Below are positions 1 to 7,776 of a DNA stretch of 32,141 nucleotides, piece by piece. Position numbers and translations under genes: made by a program. Each line of letters begins with the position of its first letter. Position 1 is the stretch's first letter. The DNA comes from Hutsoniella sourekii ATCC 700629 (GTDB taxonomy: Bacteria > Bacillota > Bacilli > Lactobacillales > Aerococcaceae), in assembly GCF_000518205.1 (NCBI RefSeq), contig NZ_JADD01000026.1, positions 1 through 32,141 on the forward strand. Reading direction: 5' to 3'. The notes below the pieces were generated by a model, which saw only the letters and a program-made list of their open reading frames with translations, was not told where the DNA came from and ran no database searches.

Positions 1-57
1 CCCTTTTTGAAAGCCAAGGATTAGAGCTAAGACATTGTTATATCAACGTTCCTAGAC

Positions 58-1392
58 TTACTCTGCACTCAAAGCAGCCATTGTGATGTAGTTGTATGGT
101 TGGTTGAAGTGAGGTAAGAAGAAGATGTCTAATAATTGAAGCTTATCAATAGTTAAACCTTCTTGGATTGCGAGTGAGAACATATGGATTCCCATTGACA
201 TATCGTAAGTAGATCCCATTTGAGCACCTAGAATACGACGTGTTTCAGCATCATAGACGATACGAATCTTAACTTTTTCGTTTTCTGGCATGAAACCTGG
301 TAATTGAGTATCTTCATAATCAGTGTACTTAACATTGAAGCCAGCTTTTTCTGCGGCGTGTACACTTAGACCAGTTGATACTAACTTAAGATCAAAGATA
401 TTGATACCGTTAGATCCTTGAACACCTGCTCCTTCAATTTCTGTACCAGCAAGGTTGTGAGCACCAACAATACCTGAACGAACCGCGTTAGAAGCTAGAG
501 CAATATATGCATCTCCTTGGATCGCGTTAGAGTAGTTGTTGGCACAGTCACCTACAGCGTAAACATCTGGATCACTTGTTTGGAAATGACGGTCAACCTT
601 GTAAGCACCATTCGCGAAGCGTTCTAAATGGCCTTCACCAAATACTGCATTTGGACGGAAACCGATACAGTTGATAATAAGATCCACATCATACTCGCCT
701 TTATCAGTCTTAAGACCTTTGACATGGCCATTCTCATCACCGATGTATTCTTCAGCAAATTCACCGTAGTGCGTTTGGATACCATGTTCTTGTAAGTTCT
801 TGTCCATTAATTCAGCGAATTCTGGATCATAGTAGTTAGCTAGACAAGTAGGAGCTGCATCAAATAAGACAACTTCCTTACCACGTCTTTGAGCGGCTTC
901 AGCAATTTCAACCCCGATATATCCAGCTCCGATAATGCCAACTTTTTTGACATCTTCACGAGCTAAGGCTTGGTCTACTTCTTGACCTTCTTGGAATAGC
1001 TTCAAGAAGTGTAATCCATCTAAGTCATGACCTGGTAATTGAGGAGCGATTGGTGCTGAACCGGTTGCAAGAATTAACTTGTCATATGATTCTTCCACTT
1101 TCTCGCCATCTTTAGTTTCAGCGTAGACTACTTTCTTATCGAAGTCGATATCTTTAACTTCAGTCTCGATCGAAATCTTAGCACCCTTGGCTTCAAAATC
1201 TTCTGGCTTAGTATAGAATAATCCTTCATAGCCATCAATTTGACGACCTACCCATAGGGCTGTCCCACAACCTAAATAAGATAGGTTAGAGTTGCGGTCA
1301 ATCATGACTAATTCAATATCATCGTAATTGTCCAACAAAGTATTGGCTGCTGCAATTCCTGCGTGGTTTGTCCCAACTAATACAACTTTCAT
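58..1392 (-). CDS. nox: NADH oxidase, H2O-forming type (FAD/NAD-dependent)
   Basis: A 444-residue flavoprotein of the pyridine nucleotide-disulfide oxidoreductase family. The N-terminal FAD-binding segment GTNHAG includes His10, and the single redox cysteine is Cys42 in YLGCGTAL, the position of the sulfenic-acid cysteine of water-forming NADH oxidases. The NADH-binding loop GIIGAGYIG lies near residues 152-160, and VYAVGDCANN is the second FAD motif. The length is normal for the family. It probably regenerates NAD+ by reducing O2 to water in an organism lacking a full respiratory chain. The start follows an AGGAGG site in the leader. It has its own consensus promoter (1432-1460). CoA-disulfide reductase is the main alternative because it shares the same cysteine motif. 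Confidence 0.88.
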   Translation of the reverse strand: MKVVLVGTNHAGIAAANTLLDNYDDIELVMIDRNSNLSYLGCGTALWVGRQIDGYEGLFYTKPEDFEAKGAKISIETEVKDIDFDKKVVYAETKDGEKVEESYDKLILATGSAPIAPQLPGHDLDGLHFLKLFQEGQEVDQALAREDVKKVGIIGAGYIGVEIAEAAQRRGKEVVLFDAAPTCLANYYDPEFAELMDKNLQEHGIQTHYGEFAEEYIGDENGHVKGLKTDKGEYDVDLIINCIGFRPNAVFGEGHLERFANGAYKVDRHFQTSDPDVYAVGDCANNYSNAIQGDAYIALASNAVRSGIVGAHNLAGTEIEGAGVQGSNGINIFDLKLVSTGLSVHAAEKAGFNVKYTDYEDTQLPGFMPENEKVKIRIVYDAETRRILGAQMGSTYDMSMGIHMFSLAIQEGLTIDKLQLLDIFFLPHFNQPYNYITMAALSAE

Positions 1393-1431
1393 TCCTATTC
1401 CTCCTAAGAATATAACTTTTTGACAATTAGA

Positions 1432-1460
1432 ATTATAACATTTCTATTATGCCCTGACAA
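1432..1460 (-). promoter_or_regulatory. Promoter of nox
   Basis: Minus-strand TTGTCA (1460-1455), a 17-bp spacer, then TATAAT (1437-1432). This is a near-perfect housekeeping-sigma promoter about 40 bp before the start codon. TAATTGTCA occurs here and again about 34 bp closer to the gene. Confidence 0.8.
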
Positions 1461-1508
1461 TTAAAATTGAAAGCAATTTCAGCAAATGCTTTAAATGTTA
1501 TAAGCAAA

Positions 1509-1533
1509 GCCAAGCTAGAAAATCTAGGCTTGG
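1509..1533 (-). terminator. Possible terminator hairpin after trxA
   Basis: An inverted repeat, CCAAGC-CTAGA against TCTAG-CTTGG, overlaps the trxA stop codon. The run after it is only moderately T-rich, so termination may be incomplete. nox has its own promoter immediately downstream. Confidence 0.45.
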
Positions 1534-1841
1534 ATGTGTTTATTCAATATTTCAGATAAGCGTTGTTTGTCGTGGAAGCCAATCAATTTATCGACCACTT
1601 GACCGTCTTTTTTGATCAGTAAGGTTGGGATTGACATAATGCCAAATTCTTGAGCTACCTTAGCTTCTTCATCTACGTTCATCTTATAGAAATCGACTTG
1701 TCCTTCTAATTCTTCACTTAATTCATCAACGACGGGTGACTGCATGCGGCAAGGTCCACACCAAGGCGCCCAGAAGTCAACTAGTACGAGTCCTTCTGCT
1801 GTTTTTTCATTGAATTGATTATCTGTTAAAGCTTGTACCAT
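1524..1841 (-). CDS. trxA: Thioredoxin
   Basis: A 105-residue single-domain thioredoxin. The active site WCGPC has Cys28 and Cys31, and the cis-proline follows in MSIPTL near residue 73. It acts in the cytosol as a general protein disulfide reductase and is normally recharged by thioredoxin reductase, which is not in this window. The start has a clear AAAGGAG site 7-8 bases upstream. It lies about 100 bp downstream of glmS on the same strand, with no convincing terminator between them, so some read-through from glmS is possible. Its neighbour nox is also a redox gene. Confidence 0.96.
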   Translation of the reverse strand: MVQALTDNQFNEKTAEGLVLVDFWAPWCGPCRMQSPVVDELSEELEGQVDFYKMNVDEEAKVAQEFGIMSIPTLLIKKDGQVVDKLIGFHDKQRLSEILNKHIQA

Positions 1842-1940
1842 AACAATCTCCTTTCATTTACTTCAATATTACACCTTCATTCTAACACTAATCGCTAAAT
1901 TGGCGAGTAAAATGCTTATTGGATTGTTAAGCGAGCCTGA

Positions 1941-3746
1941 TTATTCAACGGTCACTGATTTGGCTAGATTACGTGGCTTATCCACATCATGCCCTAGGGC
2001 TAGGGTTGTATAATAGGCTAACAGTTGCCCTGGAATCACTGAAACTAAGGCCACTAGGTCTGGATGGACGCTAGGCAAGACAATCTGGTCGCCTGCTTGG
2101 TCCAATCCTTGGCCAGCAATGATTAAGCACTTGGCACCCCGAGATTGGACTTCTTGGACATTACCTCTTGTATGGGCTGCTGTTGCTTCCTGGGTTAGCA
2201 TGGCGACAACAGGGACCCCTTCTTCAATTAAGGCAATGGTTCCATGCTTTAATTCACCGGCGGCAAAGCCTTCAGTGTGAATATAAGAGATTTCTTTAAG
2301 TTTCAAGGCCGCTTCAAGACTCACCCAGTAATCCAGGCCTCGTCCAATATAGAAGGCATGGTCTTGCCCCACAAAATAATCCTCTGCTAATTGCTTATAG
2401 AGATCTTTCTGGTCGATAACTGTATCCATAGCATTGGCCACCAGACTTAATTCATGGTGCAAGTCGATGGCTTCATAGCCCTTGGCTTGAGCTAAGGCAT
2501 TAGCTAGAATCGACATCACCGCTATTTGAGCGGTATAAGCCTTAGATGAAGCAACCGCAATCTCAGGTCCTGCATGAAGCAACAGAGTATAATTTGCTTC
2601 TCTTGAAAGGGTCGATCCCTTAACATTGGTAATGGTTAAGCAAGGATAACCTGCTTGGCGCATTTGCTTGAGTACTTGACGGGAGTCGGCCGTTTCTCCA
2701 GATTGACTCAAGAAGATGAAGAACGGACGATCAACCAAGTAAGGTGGATTATAGGCAAATTCGGAAGCGATATGCACTTCTGCTGGGATTTGAGCCCATT
2801 TTTCTAGAAAATGTTTGCCTAAATAACCGGCGTGCATAGAAGTTCCCGCTGCGACAATATAGACGCGGTCCGCCTTCATGAGCGGCTGGATAATCGCCGG
2901 ATCGATGGTCAACTGGCCATCAGTATCTGCGTAGGCTTCAATAATTTGGCGCATGACCCGGGCCTGTTCATCAATTTCCTTCAACATATAGAAGGGGTAA
3001 GTTCCTTTATCCAAGTCATCTGCATCTAATTCAGCCGTAAAAGCTTGACGGTCAACAACTTGACCTTGAGGATCGATGAGTTGGACCTGATCTTGAGTAA
3101 TGGTAGCCAATTCCCCATCCATCACTTCTAGATAGCGGTCCGTTAACTGAATAGACGCCATCGCATCTGAGACCACGGTATTGAACCCTTCACCAATCCC
3201 TATTAACATCGGGCTCTTGTTCTTAGCAACAAAGATTGCTCCTGGTTCTTGCGCGTCTAATAAGGCAAAGGCATAGGATCCTTGAATCTCCTCAAGAGCT
3301 CTTTTAAGCGCATCAATGCCAGATAGCCCTTCTTTTTTGGCAAAGTAATCAATTAACTCCACCACAATCACCGTATCTGTCTGGCTAGCTAGGTCAACCT
3401 CTGCTAGATATTGATCTTTGAGTGCTTGAAAGTTCTCGATTACCCCGTTATGAACCAAGGTAAAGCGCCCTGATTGAGATTGATGAGGATGAGCATTCTC
3501 AACGCTTGGCACCCCGTGAGTGGCCCAACGGGTATGGCCAATCCCAATATGAGCTGGTATAGAGAAGTCGACGCTATCCTTTAACACTTGGATGCGACCT
3601 TGTTGCTTGAATAAGTGCCCCTGACCGGACTCATCCACCACATAAATCCCCGCTGAATCATATCCGCGATATTCTAATTTCTCCAAACCCGCAATTAATA
3701 CTTCCTGGGCGCTGGCTGGTCCTACATAACCGACAATTCCACACAT
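1941..3746 (-). CDS. glmS: Glutamine--fructose-6-phosphate aminotransferase (isomerizing)
   Basis: It makes glucosamine-6-phosphate from fructose-6-phosphate and glutamine, the entry step to UDP-GlcNAc and peptidoglycan. About 601 residues. The N-terminal class-II glutamine amidotransferase domain starts MCGIVGYVG, with Cys2 the nucleophile exposed after Met removal. YRGYDSAG, HTRWATHG and HNGVIEN follow. Two SIS sugar-isomerase domains (AVASSKAYTAQ, GFAAGELKHG) end in the conserved tail LAKSVTVE. An in-frame GTG lies two codons upstream, but the ATG at 3746 is the start: it puts the cysteine at position 2 and sits 9 bases after GGAGG. Expression is controlled by the ribozyme in the leader. 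Confidence 0.97.
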   Translation of the reverse strand: MCGIVGYVGPASAQEVLIAGLEKLEYRGYDSAGIYVVDESGQGHLFKQQGRIQVLKDSVDFSIPAHIGIGHTRWATHGVPSVENAHPHQSQSGRFTLVHNGVIENFQALKDQYLAEVDLASQTDTVIVVELIDYFAKKEGLSGIDALKRALEEIQGSYAFALLDAQEPGAIFVAKNKSPMLIGIGEGFNTVVSDAMASIQLTDRYLEVMDGELATITQDQVQLIDPQGQVVDRQAFTAELDADDLDKGTYPFYMLKEIDEQARVMRQIIEAYADTDGQLTIDPAIIQPLMKADRVYIVAAGTSMHAGYLGKHFLEKWAQIPAEVHIASEFAYNPPYLVDRPFFIFLSQSGETADSRQVLKQMRQAGYPCLTITNVKGSTLSREANYTLLLHAGPEIAVASSKAYTAQIAVMSILANALAQAKGYEAIDLHHELSLVANAMDTVIDQKDLYKQLAEDYFVGQDHAFYIGRGLDYWVSLEAALKLKEISYIHTEGFAAGELKHGTIALIEEGVPVVAMLTQEATAAHTRGNVQEVQSRGAKCLIIAGQGLDQAGDQIVLPSVHPDLVALVSVIPGQLLAYYTTLALGHDVDKPRNLAKSVTVE

Positions 3747-3789
3747 ATACACATTCCTCCAAATAAATGATTTGGACTACTTATGTACT

Positions 3790-3915
3790 TAGATTCTACT
3801 TTGTCTTGATTAGATCAAGTTTTGTCAGAATCCTATAGACCGTACAGCCTCCAAGTGACCCGCCGATTGTTCGATACACTTGGTCCTCGTCTCCTAGCAA
3901 GCTAGGCCTGGCGCT
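3790..3915 (-). promoter_or_regulatory. glmS ribozyme-riboswitch (glucosamine-6-phosphate-activated self-cleaving RNA)
   Basis: The minus strand carries the hallmarks in order: AGCGCCAGG at the cleavage site, a short P1 hairpin (CCTAGC/GCTAGG), the invariant GACGAGGA, a P3 stem CCAAGTG/CACTTGG enclosing TATCGAACAATCGGCGGGT, and a P4-like stem GATTCT/AGAATC near 3834-3791 with an inner CTTGAT/ATCAAG hairpin. Cleavage would fall between A3915 and G3914. In this family (Rfam glmS), the glmS product glucosamine-6-phosphate is the catalytic cofactor. Cleavage leaves a 5'-hydroxyl mRNA that RNase J degrades, giving feedback repression. Confidence 0.95.
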
Positions 3916-3952
3916 ATCCGTAGATTTCATTGAAAATAAGTAGTCTTTTGAT

Positions 3953-3981
3953 ATTTTACACCTAGACCTTAAGCTTGTCAT
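3953..3981 (-). promoter_or_regulatory. Promoter of glmS
   Basis: Minus-strand ATGACA (3981-3976), a 17-bp spacer, then TAAAAT (3958-3953). It starts transcription about 30 bases before the ribozyme cleavage site, as expected for this leader type. Confidence 0.65.
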
Positions 3982-4067
3982 TAATTTTGCAAAAGAAATT
4001 GGTGCAGAACTTCATGTGCTACTAAGATAAAAACAAGTTCGACTGGTGTCACTTAACTATTTATCTT

Positions 4068-4133
4068 AAAATAAAAAGCCGAACAAGCTCTGCCCAGTAG
4101 GAATTTGTTTTCCCCACTAGCAGCTTGTTCGAC
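4068..4133 (-). terminator. Terminator of mutS2
   Basis: The 10-bp stem CGAACAAGCT/AGCTTGTTCG (4080-4089 with 4122-4131) encloses a partly paired 32-base loop. On the minus strand it is followed by GGC and a T-rich run. It separates mutS2 from the glmS promoter. The rest of 3982-4067 holds no gene or motif that I recognise. Confidence 0.8.
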
Positions 4134-4168
4134 TTTTAGCTTTCTATTCATGGAATGGTGGCGCTCAC

Positions 4169-6535
4169 TTACTTGAAGTAGACTTGGGTCGCTCCATTGC
4201 CTCCGGCATTGGCAGGGGCATATTCAAAGCGATCTACCTGTGGATGATTGGCTAGTAACTTTTGAATACCTTGTCTTAGAGCGCCTGTCCCCTTCCCGTG
4301 GATGATAGTTACCATCGGATGGTGGCTCAATAAAGCTTTGTCTAAGTAGTCCTTGGTAGCCCGCATGGCTGATTCATACCGTTGACCACGTAAGTCCAAG
4401 CTTGTAGATACCTTGGAAGAGGCCCCACGTTGCACATTAACTGACCGCTTCTTATCATTATCCACCTTGTCTAGGAGGCGGAGGTCTTCTTGGTCAATCT
4501 TCATCTTCAAGATTCCCATTTGGACGACGTATTCTTGAGGACCGCTTTGTTCAATGACCGTCCCTCTTTGCCCGTAAGAGAGTACTTCCACATCATCACC
4601 CACTTCGATTTGACGTTTGGCTTTTTCACGTTTGAGGACCTTGTTTTTGCGTAATTCAACCGGTTGTTTTAGATCCTTGAGCGCGGTTTGCTGGTCAATC
4701 AATTCATGTTCTTTGATTGTTGTATTTTGACCTTGTTGCAGTTGTAGTTGGCGAATTTCTTGTATGATCTTGTCCGCTTCCGCTTGCGCTTCTTCGACCT
4801 TGTCATTAGCTTCTTGCTTGGCCTTATCCATCAAGTCCGTCTTATGCTTCAGCCAGCCTTGATACTCTCGGTCTAAATCACGGTAGAGCTTATTGACCTC
4901 TTCAATCCGCTGTGTCCACTGGCGACGTCTTGCTTCTGCTTGGCGGCGTTCGATTTCTAAGCCAGCCACCATCTCATTAAGCTGTTGGTTGTCATGAGAG
5001 ACACCCGCTTGGGCCTTATCGAGAATGGCTTGCGACAGGCCTAAGCGCTTAGAGATTTCCAAGGCATTGGACCGACCTGGTACCCCAATGAGTAACTTGT
5101 AGGTAGGAGACAGAGTATTGATGTCAAATTCCATACTAGCGTTAATTATCCCAGGTGTCTCATGAGCATAGACCTTCAGTTCTGGATAGTGGGTCGTCGC
5201 CATACAAGTCGCTCCTACTTGACCGACATAATCAAGAATAGCCATAGCCAAGGCTGCCCCTTCTTGGGGGTCGGTTCCTGAACCTAGCTCATCAAATAAG
5301 AGCAAGGAATCACTCGTCATCTCATCCAAAATAGAGACAATATTAGTCATGTGACCCGAGAAGGTAGATAAACTCTGTTCAATCGACTGCTCATCCCCAA
5401 TATCAGCGTAGATATGGTCAAAAATAGCTAGTTGGCTATTAGGTCCACAAGGAACAAAGATCCCCGCCTGGCCCATGGCCTGAACCAAACCCAAGGTCTT
5501 AAGCAAGATGGTCTTCCCGCCGGTATTAGGCCCTGTAATTAATAAGGTCGAATAAGTATCTCCTAAGACAATATCATTGGCTACAATTTGGTCCGGATCA
5601 ATCAGAGGGTGTCTGGCTTGCCAGAGAGCAACTTGGCCTTGATCATTAAAATTAGGTCGTGTCCCATCAATGGAGCGACTATACAAGGCACGTGCTTGAA
5701 TAAAATCCAAGTTCCCTACAATCAATTGGTTGTTTTTAATTTCCTGACGGTAATCCCACAAGTAGGCCGACAGCTCGGCAAGGACTCGAGCGATTTCCTG
5801 GTCTTTGTCAATTTGTAGTTGGCTCCGCTGGTTATTCAAATTTTGAACCACTTGAGGTTCGATATAGAGGGTTTGACCTGTTGAAGATTGGTCGTGAATG
5901 GTTCCATGAACTTGCCCGCGATACTCCGACTTAACAGGAAGCACATAACGATCATTTCTAATCGTGACTAGACTGTCTGATAAGTAGGAGGATAAGGATT
6001 TTACCATCTGGTTGAGTTGGTTACGTATTTGATCGTCAATTTGTTGTTGGCGACGAATAATACGGGCTAATTCAGTGGAAGCATTGGATAGGACTGAGCC
6101 ATCTTCATTAATGGTCCGACTAATTCGCTGGGTGACTTCCTTGAGCACTTGAATGCCCTCCACCCAAGCCATTAAGCGAGGAAATTCCGCCTCCAAGTCT
6201 GACCTTGACCGGTCCATAAAGTCAACCACCTGTCGAGCTGATTCCAAGAGTCGGTATATTTCCGCAATCTCGGGACCATTCAGATTAGCTTGTAAATCGA
6301 GACGTTTAAGACTGGCTTCTAGGCGGTCTTGACGAGCAATGGGTAACTGTAAATCCTCTTCCAAGAGGTCTACCATTTCTTGACACTCATCTTGTAAGCG
6401 TTCCACCTTGCTTAAGTGGTTGATAGGCTGGATTTCTTGCGCCAGTCTTTGCCCTAATTCAGTTAAAGTATATTTTCTAATAGTCTCTTGAATTCGATCA
6501 AATTCAAGCGTTAATAAATGTTTACTTATTGGCAA
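4169..6535 (-). CDS. mutS2: MutS2 ATPase/endonuclease (ribosome rescue and recombination)
   Basis: 788 residues, the usual length. The order is a MutS-like core and lever, Walker A GPNTGGKT (335-342), the signature STFSGHMTN, Walker B LLLFDELGSGTD (about 411-422), a long charged coiled coil (about 510-640), and a C-terminal Smr domain (about 713-788) with LDLRGQRYESAM and IHGKGTGALR. MutS2 proteins lack the mismatch-recognition domain of MutS1. In the family they are linked to suppression of recombination and, in Bacillus, to splitting collided ribosomes. The start is TTG at 6535, eight bases after AAAGGAGA. An ATG between them is out of frame and opens a five-codon frame that stops immediately. 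It has its own TATAAT box and terminators on both sides. Confidence 0.95.
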   Translation of the reverse strand: MPISKHLLTLEFDRIQETIRKYTLTELGQRLAQEIQPINHLSKVERLQDECQEMVDLLEEDLQLPIARQDRLEASLKRLDLQANLNGPEIAEIYRLLESARQVVDFMDRSRSDLEAEFPRLMAWVEGIQVLKEVTQRISRTINEDGSVLSNASTELARIIRRQQQIDDQIRNQLNQMVKSLSSYLSDSLVTIRNDRYVLPVKSEYRGQVHGTIHDQSSTGQTLYIEPQVVQNLNNQRSQLQIDKDQEIARVLAELSAYLWDYRQEIKNNQLIVGNLDFIQARALYSRSIDGTRPNFNDQGQVALWQARHPLIDPDQIVANDIVLGDTYSTLLITGPNTGGKTILLKTLGLVQAMGQAGIFVPCGPNSQLAIFDHIYADIGDEQSIEQSLSTFSGHMTNIVSILDEMTSDSLLLFDELGSGTDPQEGAALAMAILDYVGQVGATCMATTHYPELKVYAHETPGIINASMEFDINTLSPTYKLLIGVPGRSNALEISKRLGLSQAILDKAQAGVSHDNQQLNEMVAGLEIERRQAEARRRQWTQRIEEVNKLYRDLDREYQGWLKHKTDLMDKAKQEANDKVEEAQAEADKIIQEIRQLQLQQGQNTTIKEHELIDQQTALKDLKQPVELRKNKVLKREKAKRQIEVGDDVEVLSYGQRGTVIEQSGPQEYVVQMGILKMKIDQEDLRLLDKVDNDKKRSVNVQRGASSKVSTSLDLRGQRYESAMRATKDYLDKALLSHHPMVTIIHGKGTGALRQGIQKLLANHPQVDRFEYAPANAGGNGATQVYFK

Positions 6536-6565
6536 GATATCATTCTCCTTTACATAGTCAGGCTC

Positions 6566-6571
6566 ATTATA
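6566..6571 (-). promoter_or_regulatory. -10 element of the mutS2 promoter
   Basis: A perfect TATAAT on the minus strand about 30 bp before the mutS2 start codon, just after the cvpA terminator. I see no good -35 hexamer at 16-18 bp. Confidence 0.5.
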
Positions 6572-6604
6572 TCAAAAAAAGTCACCAACACCTATCCACA
6601 GGGC

Positions 6605-6645
6605 ACAAAAAACGTCTCCTCAAGCTAAGCTAAAAAGAAGACGTT
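6605..6645 (-). terminator. Terminator of the zapA-cvpA operon
   Basis: AACGTCT (6611-6617) pairs with AGACGTT (6639-6645) and is followed on the minus strand by a run of T. It sits seven bases after the cvpA stop codon. Confidence 0.8.
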
Positions 6646-6651
6646 ATGATG

Positions 6652-7188
6652 CTATGGAACCCACAATTGACTGGCCCAGTCAGAGAGAATCGGGGTACTA
6701 GATACAATTCGGTAGGCCAAGGGATTGTCTACAAATTGCTGTTGGATAAATTCAATAGGAATCAGTGACAAGATAAACAAGACAAGAAAAACAATCACAT
6801 AAGCAATGAAAACGTTAATGACGCCACCGCCAATGGCATTAACTCGGTGATAAAATTCATAGTAGGACAAGCGATTAAAGAATAAACTCAAAATATTAGT
6901 GACCACAAAACCAATCGCCGAAATCAAGGCAAAGGTCAAAACTCGGTAAAAAACTTGGTCCAGCTGGAAAGACAGAGCTTCATCATAAATGGCTAATTGA
7001 CTAGAAGGTTGTAGAGCTGGAAAAGGAACCAGCATCTCTACAATCTTAGACAAAGGCTCATAGAAGCGACCTGCCAAGGTGAAGGAGACCCCATAACCGA
7101 CTAAACGTATCACTTGAAGGGCCAACCCCCGACGATAACCTTGATAGAAAGCTAAAGCTAGGCCTATTAAGATAAGAATCGTTAACAT
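6652..7188 (-). CDS. cvpA: CvpA family membrane protein
   Basis: 178 residues with four predicted transmembrane helices (about 3-20, 27-48, 80-105 and 120-145) and the family's glycine-rich VNAIGGGVIN stretch. CvpA/YshB proteins are small inner-membrane proteins. The Escherichia coli member is needed for colicin V production, but the role in Firmicutes is not settled. The start ATG at 7188 overlaps the zapA stop by one base (TGATG), which indicates translational coupling. A GTG codon just before it is also possible. The pairing with zapA and mutS2 is widely conserved in Firmicutes. Confidence 0.85.
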   Translation of the reverse strand: MLTILILIGLALAFYQGYRRGLALQVIRLVGYGVSFTLAGRFYEPLSKIVEMLVPFPALQPSSQLAIYDEALSFQLDQVFYRVLTFALISAIGFVVTNILSLFFNRLSYYEFYHRVNAIGGGVINVFIAYVIVFLVLFILSLIPIEFIQQQFVDNPLAYRIVSSTPILSDWASQLWVP

Positions 7189-7649
7189 CACTGGCCTCCT
7201 TCCCTCGATAGATCAGACCGACTAAATGGGACCCGACCTTGATTAGCCGCTTGATGCCTGTTAAAATTGTCCATTAAATCTAACTGATTAGCCGACTGCT
7301 GACCCACCTGAGCAAAAGCTGTTCCTGTTGACGATCGACTAGTGTGCTTGGATTGAGGCTGGTCCGAGTGATTCAAGTTGGATTCACTAAGGTCTCTAGC
7401 TTTAAGTTGGTCTAGTTCTTGAGTGAGTGCTTGGATTTCCCGCTCCTTATCAATCTGGTCCGAGACGGCATTGATCGCCATCAAGATACTCCGGTCCACA
7501 ATGGATAGACTCGGATCCAATTGAGCTAATTGATCAAGTTGACGGTTAACGATATCTGCGACCGTATTCATATGCTCTTGTGACTTAGAGCCAACAATTG
7601 TATAGTCCTTATCATTAATCCGCGCTTTAATTCGTTGCTTTTGGCTCAT
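7188..7649 (-). CDS. zapA: Cell division protein ZapA
   Basis: 153 residues. The N-terminal about 100 residues match ZapA: a short beta-rich start (RIKARINDKDYTI), then VADIVNRQLDQLAQLDP and a coiled coil reaching about residue 100. ZapA binds FtsZ and bundles protofilaments at midcell. The remaining 50 residues are polar (Ser/Gln/Asn-rich), look disordered, and are longer than in most ZapA proteins. I chose the second ATG (7649): the upstream in-frame ATG at 7670 contains the AAAGGAGTGA ribosome-binding site within its own codons. It is coupled to cvpA and divergent from rnhC. Confidence 0.88.
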   Translation of the reverse strand: MSQKQRIKARINDKDYTIVGSKSQEHMNTVADIVNRQLDQLAQLDPSLSIVDRSILMAINAVSDQIDKEREIQALTQELDQLKARDLSESNLNHSDQPQSKHTSRSSTGTAFAQVGQQSANQLDLMDNFNRHQAANQGRVPFSRSDLSREGGQ

Positions 7650-7670
7650 TGATCTCACTCCTTTCCCCAT

Positions 7671-7676
7671 ATTCTA
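7671..7676 (-). promoter_or_regulatory. Extended -10 element of the zapA-cvpA promoter
   Basis: Minus-strand TGC-TAGAAT (hexamer at 7676-7671), an extended -10 with a poor -35, about 22 bases upstream of the chosen zapA start. Confidence 0.45.
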
Positions 7677-7741
7677 GCAAATATTGGCTTGTTTTGCACC
7701 AATGACCGCTAGCTTTCACAGAACCTTCACACTAAAAGCTA

Positions 7742-7750
7742 TGTTATAAT
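7742..7750 (+). promoter_or_regulatory. Extended -10 element of the rnhC promoter
   Basis: TGT-TATAAT, with TATAAT at 7745-7750 and the ATG at 7777. The -35 region is weak. Upstream, TTCACA occurs twice about 12 bp apart, between AGCTTT and AAAAGCT. Confidence 0.6.
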
Positions 7751-7776
7751 AGACAAAAATCACGAAAGGAGCGCTT

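Noticed and set aside
2832-3029. Plus-strand frame antisense to glmS
   Set aside because: Shadow of a conserved coding region; no start signals or independent support.
3796-3981. 61-codon minus-strand frame upstream of glmS
   Set aside because: It coincides with the glmS promoter and ribozyme; the conserved RNA motifs explain the sequence and there is no ribosome-binding site.
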